DNA of 22,119 nucleotides from Chloroflexi bacterium RBG_16_57_11 (lineage in GTDB: Bacteria; Chloroflexota; Anaerolineae; Anaerolineales; UBA4823), in NCBI GenBank assembly GCA_001795165.1, contig MGNS01000166.1:13549-35667 (forward strand). Direction: 5' to 3'. Under the pieces are notes generated by a model. It made no database searches, was not told the origin of the DNA, and was given only the letters and a program-made list of their open reading frames with translations. The translations under genes and the position numbers were made by a program. Shown in pieces: positions 16,230 to 22,119 of the stretch (position 1 is its first letter; every line of letters starts with the position of its first letter).

Positions 16230-17987
16230 TCATGGCGTCGGGGTTGGGGGTAAGCTGTCAACATCGATGAGCAGAACCCAGCCGATGACGGATTTATCCG
16301 GTCCCTGGTATTCAACCAAGACACATTCCCGATTGAATTGATCGAAACGGCGTTCAGAAGGCAGGAATCGCAGCACCCCATCTTGTGGGATCCGGCTGAT
16401 GGCGTTGAATCCTTCATAACACCCGCTGCGGGCCCAGATCTCGCGCAAGGTAATCCCGGTGATCGGAGTGGGCGATGGCAAAGGCGTCAGGCTGGCTGTC
16501 GGAGTTAAGGTCGCAGTTGGGGTTGCAGTACGAGTTGCTGTGGCGGTGGGGGTGATCGTTAAGGTCGGTGTGACTGTAGGGGTTAGCGAAAGCTGGTAAG
16601 CTTGAAATCGCCCATAGGTGAGATAGCCAACGCCGGTAAGGATCAAGAGACCCAGCACTACCAACCCTACTTTGATCAGACCGCGCAGGAAATGGTAGCG
16701 CGCCAGAGAGCGGTTAAGACGGATGACAACGGGATCATTCGGATACCTCTGGCGAGCTTCCAGGCTGATCCGGTCCGCTTGCACCGGCCAGCTACGGTGG
16801 TTTTCAAAGGAGGCAGACGCTTGAGCCAGCTCGTCCTGGTAGCGGGCGAGGTCTCGGATCAAGCGATCGATATCGTTTTGCAACCGGTCCAGGTTTTCGT
16901 CTAGCGTAGCCAGGTTTCGAATCTGGTCGAGCTGCGAGCGAGCCTGCCTGGCCAGGTATAAAGCCTCATCCAGAGTTGTAGCCCGCTCAACCTGTGCTTT
17001 CAGTGCCCGGGCTTGTTCCTGCAATGGCGCCACAGCCTTTGGTGTGACCGTTTCCAGGCGAGCCCGCAACCGCATCAAGGCTGGATTTTCCCCATGTTCG
17101 GCAACCAGCAAGTCCAAGTCGGCTTTGGCCTGGGTTACCATCTTGGGATCGATATTTGGAGAGCTAAGCGCCTCATTGATCGCCCGCGTGGTTTCTTTTA
17201 TATGGCGCATCACCTGGGCGCGATCGTTATATTTTGGCAGGCCAGTGGCACGGGCCGCAATTTCAACCCGCTCGATTGCTTCATCGATTTTGCCCTGTTC
17301 GAACAGCTGAACACCTTCATTATAGGCATTCTCAGCATCGATGTTTTCTTGAAGCTTCTGCTCGAACTCAAGGCCTTCTTGCCAGCGCTGAATACCCAGC
17401 TCACGCATTACTGTCTGAGCCCGGGCGAGCATTGCCATAGCATCCGAGAACCTGCCAACACGGGCGGCAGATTGCGCCTTTCCGAAAGCTGAAGCCGCCT
17501 CAGCAGGCAGTGCCACGGGTGGGATATAGCCTGTGCGGAGATAATTCTCGGACTCGGCGCGGTGCTGGCGGGCCCTTTCCCAGCCGGGCTCGAGCTGAAG
17601 CACTCGATCGAATAGCTTGATGGCTTCGGCGTATCTCCCGCTATAAAATAGCCTCTCGGCGTCCTCCATTTGCTGTTCAGCAACCTGGTTGCGTGGTCGT
17701 GCGGGAGCACGGCTTTCCACCCCCGAAATCCCTTCGAGATCTGTAACAGGTAGCTGTGTGCCGAGAGCAGCGCCTTCAGAGCCATTTTGTTCTTCGATCT
17801 GACGCAGGCGGTTTTTAAGCTCACGCCGCAAATCTTGCGCCAGGCTACGCTGATCGGCGTCTAAGTCCTGGTACTCAGAAGAGGCGATAAATTCTTCTAC
17901 TTCCAGCAAGGATTTGCGCAGCTCAACGAGAGGAGGGTTGTCCTGATCAAGCAGGTTGCGAATTTCATTTTGAAGACTTTCGATCAT
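16230..17987 (-). CDS. TPR and coiled-coil protein with one TM helix, Thr-Pro stalk and outer domain
   Basis: A 585-residue protein. Residues 1-70 are charged helices. TPR-like repeats follow at about 103-150 (AERLFYSGRYAEAIKLFDRVLQLEP), 165-200 and 220-250, then a long helical or coiled-coil part (about 320-400). A single TM helix lies at about 436-458, followed by a Thr-Pro stalk (468-508) and a small C-terminal domain of some 70 residues with two Cys (SGCYEGF and RECVL), SH3-like in length and pattern (ending VIGWVLLIDV). The TPR half should be cytoplasmic and the small domain outside. ATG 17987 lies 53 bp after the double-kinase stop, in the same direction, so the two probably form one unit and perhaps one complex. 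No enzymatic motif is seen. Confidence 0.88.
   Translation of the reverse strand: MIESLQNEIRNLLDQDNPPLVELRKSLLEVEEFIASSEYQDLDADQRSLAQDLRRELKNRLRQIEEQNGSEGAALGTQLPVTDLEGISGVESRAPARPRNQVAEQQMEDAERLFYSGRYAEAIKLFDRVLQLEPGWERARQHRAESENYLRTGYIPPVALPAEAASAFGKAQSAARVGRFSDAMAMLARAQTVMRELGIQRWQEGLEFEQKLQENIDAENAYNEGVQLFEQGKIDEAIERVEIAARATGLPKYNDRAQVMRHIKETTRAINEALSSPNIDPKMVTQAKADLDLLVAEHGENPALMRLRARLETVTPKAVAPLQEQARALKAQVERATTLDEALYLARQARSQLDQIRNLATLDENLDRLQNDIDRLIRDLARYQDELAQASASFENHRSWPVQADRISLEARQRYPNDPVVIRLNRSLARYHFLRGLIKVGLVVLGLLILTGVGYLTYGRFQAYQLSLTPTVTPTLTITPTATATRTATPTATLTPTASLTPLPSPTPITGITLREIWARSGCYEGFNAISRIPQDGVLRFLPSERRFDQFNRECVLVEYQGPDKSVIGWVLLIDVDSLPPTPTP
16464..16586 (-). repeat. Thr-Pro-rich low-complexity stalk coding region
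   Basis: Forty-one codons made almost entirely of Thr, Pro, Ala, Leu and Ser (TPTVTPTLTITPTATATRTA and onward). The DNA shows matching imperfect short repeats. Such stalks directly after a TM helix or lipobox are frequent in Chloroflexota surface proteins. Confidence 0.85.
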
Positions 17988-18040
17988 CTAATAAATGCCA
18001 TCCCTTTCGATTATATTGGGAGGGAGTATTGTAAGATTAA

Positions 18041-21025
18041 TTAGCTCACCAATTCGAGCAATTTATTATAAATCGTATACAGGTCTTCCCGGAGATGTCT
18101 GGCTTGCGAATAATCCCCTGCGAGCACGGCCTCAAGAAGATCTTTTACATCTTTAGGCAGGCGGTGGTCGTCGTAGGTCCAGTTGGCGGTGTAGGTACGG
18201 GCCGCGGTTTCGATCTCCTCAGGCCGGTTTGGGCCAAGTGGAAGCGCGCCTGGCGCCGGTCGCCCGGTCAAAATGTAATGTAGCGCTCGCGCTCCGAATT
18301 GCACCAGATCAAATTGGGTTTCATTCAGCGATAGCCCTTCCGGATAACGCTTGGCTACATTCCAGTCCAACATGAATATCCCATTATATTCATTTTGCCA
18401 GTAGTAATGCAAGATTTTGTGATCCCGGTAGACGATATTCCGGCTGTGGGCGACTTCCAGGAGGTCGCAAATCTGGATCGCCATGATCAAACCATCCAGG
18501 AGTGGTGTAAAGCGACCACGGGTATAGCCCGTGTCACATAGCAAGAGCAGGTTATTGGTCTGTTCTTGTTGTTCGATTGCCAGGTAGGGGATCCAGTCCT
18601 GTGAGGCGCGTTTCTCCAGGTCAGCCAGAAAGTTATGCACGCTGTCCAGCCCAAAGCGGGTGATCGAGCCAGTCAGCTCTTCGGCAGATGCCGTGCGATC
18701 CTCTGGAGGCAGGCTCGACTGATCGAGCTGGATGAATCCACATTCCAGGAGCGGCACGATCCCTGGCACATCACGCAGCAGGCTCAGGATCCTGGTCTCT
18801 TCGATGAACATTGGCAGGGCGTATTCGGCCCGGTCCGGGCGCATCAACTTCATCGCCGCCCGGCGCGAGGTGCCTGATTGAGTGGCTAACTCACCCTGGA
18901 AAATACGCGCCGAAGAGCCACGCGCCTCGTGAGCCCAGGTGTCCAGAGGTGCCCCAAGCTTCACGTCAGAATCTACCCCCAGCATGGCTTCTTTGACGCC
19001 GAACAAGGTTGGGCGGGTTTCCTGGGGTAGTGCAATTCGTTCGAGCGAGACGGATTTATCCGGTGAGGTCAGCAGTGGGCGACGAGGCTCTAATGTGATC
19101 AGCCAGCTCAGCTCATCGCGAACCTCGGCGTGCTCAACCAGCACCTCGGTTGGATCCATTCCATGCCGTAACTGTTTGAATGCTTCGAGCAGGGCATCCA
19201 GCCACTTGGCTTGTGCGACCTGATTTCGCAGCTCACGCCCCGCCAGCTCCAACCGGGTGATAAAATCTTGCATCGGCTCGTCCTCCGTGAGCCCACGCCT
19301 GATTTCTACCAGCCAGGCCGGTGCACGCTCCAGAGCATGATCGGCTTTTAGTAAGCGACCGCGGTCTGGATCCCAAAGGAGAACCTTACGCAATGCCCGG
19401 CGGCAGGTCTCAAAGTCTTTTTGCTCAAAAGCATCCAGCACGATCTGAACCTGGGCGCGCGGTTGGTCAAGCGACTGAACCAGTGATCGAGCCGCTTCTG
19501 GTATCAGCTCCTCGATGACCTCCAGGTGGCGCTCGATTTCCTGATAAGTGATACCCGAAAATGGCGGATCAGGCTCCAGCTGTGTCCAGCGTGGCAGGAT
19601 TTCTTGTTTTAGCACGGTAACCAGTCGTTGATAAGGTCCTGGGTCCTCTGAACGCTGTGCTACCGCCTGCAAGGCGTGTATCAACCGGTTAAGCGCCACG
19701 AGCGGGCGTAAGGAGTCAGCGCCGGTCTCCAGTTGGCGCACCTTGCTGCTCAGCTCATCCCACCAGGCCGGCTCGGGTTGGTCCATCGTAGCTGTACGCA
19801 ACTGCCACAGTGCAGAAGCCCAATCGCCAACAACCCCATAACTCAGTGCATCACGGGGTAAGGCGCCATCCAGGGTCTCTTCGGTCATTAGATTAAGCAA
19901 CTGGCAGTATTCATCATCCAGAAATGGGATTTGCTTGGCAATCTGGCAAAGATGGAGCACCTCGGGCAAATTGTCTTCTATGACCAGTTGTTGCGCTAAG
20001 CGCTCGAAAAAACGTTCTGCCCCTTGGTAAGCAGGGATTTCCCCCATGTCGATGATTTGTGTATGTAACTGGCCTAGCTGGCTCAATTGCCTGAAATTTG
20101 GTCCGGCGCTCTCTAAAATATCGGCTTCCGCCAGGCGGGCTTGTGAAAGCGCCTGGCTTTCGATCTGCAATAACTCGCTCAAACGCTCTCTCAGAGGCTG
20201 GATGCCCGAGGTGTAGATCGAGCCGGGTGGTGTTTCCCGTGGCCAATCCAATCGCTGGTGTAAGTCGGGTGCATAATCCTCCAGGAAGCGCCCCATTTCA
20301 TCTAAAAATTGTTGGTGGTCGCCAGGCCGTGAAAATTGGCGATCCTTGGTAACCCCATCTGCCTCGAGAAATTGTGCATTTCCCCAATCGATGATCGTGA
20401 AGCCCGTTTGGCTGGGTTGCCAGAAGATATGCTCTGGCTTGACATCATTCCATAGAATACCGTAGGCTTTCCCTGCCGAGGTATCTGATTCAAGTGTGTG
20501 GATGGCATCGAAATAGTCAAGCAGCCCGGTAATAGCGCGCAGCAGGACCAGATCGGGCAGCTTTCCGGTTGCAGCCAGATGTTCCAGATAGATTTCTTCC
20601 ACCAATGAAGGCTCTGGGTTTGATTGCAGTCTGTAGGTCTCAAGCGCAGTGAGTTCTCCGAAGCGTGCGATTTGCGCTAAGCTGGTAAGGCTCAGGCCAT
20701 CTGCGGGGGTGATGACGATGAAGAAACGCTCAGAAAACTCGGTGCCATCCTGGCTGCGATCCAATAGATTAGGTGGATGAAACACATGATCGTTCGATGC
20801 CAGGCGTTCCAAAAGGCGAAGCACCCGCCCCTCGCGTTCGATTTGGGTTGCCTGCCGGATAACATCGCTGGGGAACGCGCTGCGACGCGGCCGTTTTAGG
20901 ATTGCAGTCCGCCGATCCATTAAGGATTCGACCCGGTAAACTTCGCCTGCGTCGCCTTCACCAAGTTTTTCCAACAAATTCCAGGCGCGCTGTTGCCCGG
21001 CTGCAGTCTCAAGTGGGAGATTCAC
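18041..21025 (-). CDS. protein with two divergent Ser/Thr-kinase-like domains flanking a helical middle
   Basis: A 994-residue soluble protein. Domain 1 (about 12-300): glycine loop GEGDAGEVY (22-30), Lys44 in AILK, a helix-C Glu near 63-65, catalytic loop NDVKPEH with Asp194, and DWG (213-215) in place of DFG. Domain 2 (about 695-990): GSSARIF loop, Lys726 in AAMK, helix-C Glu near 742-743, catalytic loop YRDHKILH with Asp868, and DWN (887-889) in place of DFG. In both domains the Asn that normally binds Mg in the catalytic loop is His (199 and 873). The middle (about 300-690) is helical, possibly TPR-like. Most catalytic residues remain, so activity is possible but not assured. The start is GTG 21025 with a weak ribosome-binding site; a stop six codons upstream limits extension. 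The TPR/TM gene follows after 53 bp. Confidence 0.88.
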   Translation of the reverse strand: MNLPLETAAGQQRAWNLLEKLGEGDAGEVYRVESLMDRRTAILKRPRRSAFPSDVIRQATQIEREGRVLRLLERLASNDHVFHPPNLLDRSQDGTEFSERFFIVITPADGLSLTSLAQIARFGELTALETYRLQSNPEPSLVEEIYLEHLAATGKLPDLVLLRAITGLLDYFDAIHTLESDTSAGKAYGILWNDVKPEHIFWQPSQTGFTIIDWGNAQFLEADGVTKDRQFSRPGDHQQFLDEMGRFLEDYAPDLHQRLDWPRETPPGSIYTSGIQPLRERLSELLQIESQALSQARLAEADILESAGPNFRQLSQLGQLHTQIIDMGEIPAYQGAERFFERLAQQLVIEDNLPEVLHLCQIAKQIPFLDDEYCQLLNLMTEETLDGALPRDALSYGVVGDWASALWQLRTATMDQPEPAWWDELSSKVRQLETGADSLRPLVALNRLIHALQAVAQRSEDPGPYQRLVTVLKQEILPRWTQLEPDPPFSGITYQEIERHLEVIEELIPEAARSLVQSLDQPRAQVQIVLDAFEQKDFETCRRALRKVLLWDPDRGRLLKADHALERAPAWLVEIRRGLTEDEPMQDFITRLELAGRELRNQVAQAKWLDALLEAFKQLRHGMDPTEVLVEHAEVRDELSWLITLEPRRPLLTSPDKSVSLERIALPQETRPTLFGVKEAMLGVDSDVKLGAPLDTWAHEARGSSARIFQGELATQSGTSRRAAMKLMRPDRAEYALPMFIEETRILSLLRDVPGIVPLLECGFIQLDQSSLPPEDRTASAEELTGSITRFGLDSVHNFLADLEKRASQDWIPYLAIEQQEQTNNLLLLCDTGYTRGRFTPLLDGLIMAIQICDLLEVAHSRNIVYRDHKILHYYWQNEYNGIFMLDWNVAKRYPEGLSLNETQFDLVQFGARALHYILTGRPAPGALPLGPNRPEEIETAARTYTANWTYDDHRLPKDVKDLLEAVLAGDYSQARHLREDLYTIYNKLLELVS

Positions 21026-21107
21026 AAGGGCTATTGTATCTTAAGAGTCGATAACTGATCACCATGGCTTTGTTTGAAATGGTGCGCTTGCAAAATCCAT
21101 GGCTAAG

Positions 21108-21136
21108 TTTATAAAAATTACATAATTGATGGTCGA
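21108..21136 (-). promoter_or_regulatory. possible promoter of the double-kinase operon
   Basis: On the minus strand TCGACC (21136-21131) and TATAAA (21113-21108) are separated by 17 bp: four and five of six consensus matches. The leader would be about 75 nt. Two copies of CCATGGCT (21062-21069 and 21097-21104) lie in or next to this leader. Evidence is moderate to weak. Confidence 0.35.
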
Positions 21137-21231
21137 GCGTAGGGCAATCGTAGGGTGAACGTCAAGTACAGATTCGGTGCATCTGGTAAGATAATGTTTG
21201 AAGGGCGATTTCTCTTCTTCTCCTCCTTAGA

Positions 21232-21260
21232 GAGAGCCGGGAGCGGCGTACCCGGCTCTC
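21232..21260. terminator. strong hairpin, probable terminator of the ATL-tag operon
   Basis: GAGAGCCGGG (21232-21241) pairs perfectly with CCCGGCTCTC (21251-21260) around a 9-nt loop. It lies 37 bp past the tag stop on the minus strand. No U-run follows on either strand, so it is a hairpin-only candidate, like the one at 8611-8642. Confidence 0.6.
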
Positions 21261-21297
21261 GGTGATTCAAAGGCATGACCACTCAGTCCTCCGGCGA

Positions 21298-21861
21298 TCA
21301 GATCTGGTCGTAACGGAAACAATCAATAGTATGGTCGTTGACCATGCCAGTTGCTTGCATATGAGCATAGCAGATGGTTGAGCCTACGAAGCGAAAGCCA
21401 CGTTTGAGTAAATCCTTGCTCATCGCATCCGATTCGGATGTGCGGGCGGGCAACTCGGCTATTGTAAGCCAGCCGTTCTTTAGGGTCTTTCCCCCCGTAT
21501 ATTGCCAGATGTATGTATCAAAACTGCCAAACTCCTCCTTGATAGCCAGGAAGGCGCGGGCATTTGTGATGGAGGCATGAACCTTAGCTTTGTTGCGGAC
21601 GATGCCTGGGTCGGAGAGTAATTGGGCGATTTTTTCATCGCCATAGGCTGATATCATTAGAGGATCAAAATCATCGAAAGCCTGTCGAAAATTATCCCGT
21701 TTATAAAGGATCGTGCGCCAGCTCAAGCCGGCCTGAAAACCTTCCAGGATCAGGAACTCGAACAGCTTCTGATCGTCATGTACGGGAACACCCCATTCAA
21801 GATCATGGTAAGCCACGTAAAGGGGATCGCCAGCCGGCACCCAGGCGCAGCGCTGTGTCAT
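21298..21861 (-). CDS. tag: DNA-3-methyladenine glycosylase I
   Basis: 187 residues, the same length as the E. coli enzyme. It cuts 3-methyladenine from alkylated DNA to start base-excision repair. The zinc-site residues of the Tag family are all present: Cys5 in RCAWV, His19 in AYHDLEWG, and His177 and Cys181 in NDHTIDCF. The substrate-pocket segment LEGFQAGLSW, with its Glu at 40, is also intact. ATG 21861 has AAGGAGG 6 nt upstream, the best ribosome-binding site in the window. The gene starts 28 bp after the stop of the ATL gene, so both repair proteins are probably made together. Confidence 0.97.
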   Translation of the reverse strand: MTQRCAWVPAGDPLYVAYHDLEWGVPVHDDQKLFEFLILEGFQAGLSWRTILYKRDNFRQAFDDFDPLMISAYGDEKIAQLLSDPGIVRNKAKVHASITNARAFLAIKEEFGSFDTYIWQYTGGKTLKNGWLTIAELPARTSESDAMSKDLLKRGFRFVGSTICYAHMQATGMVNDHTIDCFRYDQI

Positions 21862-21889
21862 CCGTAACCTCCTTCAGTTGTCGATTATG

Positions 21890-22119
21890 TCATTTCGGTC
21901 CGGTCCAGCCGAACTGTTTCAAATCGATTCGCTCACGGCTGTCGAAAACCACGCCTTCTTCCTCGAGCAGCTCCCGTTGTTGGCTTTCACCACCACCCCG
22001 CAGGCTGATCTTTCCCTGGGCGTTGATCACCCGCTGCCAGGGTACGCCATCCGGACAGGCTGCCATCGCGCCGCCCACCCAGCGCGCGCCAAACGCACGG
22101 TAATCTTGCTCCGAAACTC
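21890..22119 (-). CDS. alkyltransferase-like (ATL, MGMT-related) protein, partial (5' end outside window)
   Basis: The frame is open from the window edge to TGA at 21892-21890, giving the last 75 codons. It matches the C-terminal DNA-binding domain of the O6-alkylguanine-DNA alkyltransferase family: YRAFGARWVGGAMAA, then VPWQRVINAQGKISL and ELLEEEGVVFD ending in FGW. The position of the catalytic Cys of MGMT (PCHRV) is Trp here (PWQRV), as in ATL proteins, which bind alkylated guanine without repairing it and can flag it for nucleotide excision repair. The following residue is Gln where His is usual. The start and helix-turn-helix beginning lie outside the window. The downstream neighbour is tag. 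Confidence 0.88.
   Translation of the reverse strand, partial: VSEQDYRAFGARWVGGAMAACPDGVPWQRVINAQGKISLRGGGESQQRELLEEEGVVFDSRERIDLKQFGWTGPK

Noticed and set aside
16464..16586. Short repeats read as noncoding repeat DNA
   Set aside because: They are in frame and encode a Thr-Pro stalk directly after a TM helix.

Overview
The window looks like a piece of chromosome from a member of the Chloroflexota, most likely class Anaerolineae. This is inferred from protein style, not from a marker search: a 30S S1 protein with an acidic Ala/Pro/Glu repeat tail, lipoproteins and membrane proteins with long Thr-Pro linkers, an NBR1-Ig-like lipoprotein, an unusual protein-kinase/TPR pair, and moderate G+C. 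No mobile element, prophage, CRISPR array, rRNA or tRNA is visible. Coding density is high and no gene-free stretch exceeds 300 bp. The longest gap is 21026-21297 (272 bp), which holds a possible kinase promoter, a pair of short repeats and a strong hairpin.

Layout. 1-1048 (+): the 3' end of a probable homoserine dehydrogenase, overlapping by 8 bp a GNAT acetyltransferase. 1071-8577 (-): in transcription order, a membrane-anchored alpha/beta hydrolase, a 7TM/PAS histidine kinase, a PcaF-like thiolase coupled to the kinase by an ATGA overlap, and rpsA, which has its own consensus-like promoter. 8678-9562 (-): a four-TM protein of unknown function, transcribed from a promoter whose start point is covered by a GAAC-N4-GTTC palindrome resembling the Gram-positive type LexA box. 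9722-11425 (+): two lipoproteins, a PCu(A)C copper chaperone and an NBR1-Ig-like protein. 11422-14739 (-): a large uncharacterised protein followed by an M20 metallopeptidase. 14887-16176 (+): a second PAS histidine kinase with an Asn/Gly-rich insert in its ATP lid. 16230-21025 (-): a 994-residue protein with a kinase-like domain at each end, followed by a TPR/one-TM protein. 21298-22119 (-): an alkylation-damage pair, an alkyltransferase-like (ATL) protein cut by the window edge and DNA-3-methyladenine glycosylase I.

How the parts may work together. Three signalling modules lie within 18 kb: two histidine kinases without a cognate response regulator in view, and the double-kinase/TPR unit. 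The last is the best candidate for an undescribed system. A soluble protein with two divergent kinase domains is encoded just upstream of a membrane protein whose cytoplasmic half is TPR and coiled coil and whose outer half is a small domain on a Thr-Pro stalk. This suggests a complex linking envelope and cytoplasm. The ATL-Tag pair is a simple functional unit for alkylated-base repair. The rest is housekeeping (S1, thiolase, homoserine dehydrogenase) and envelope functions.
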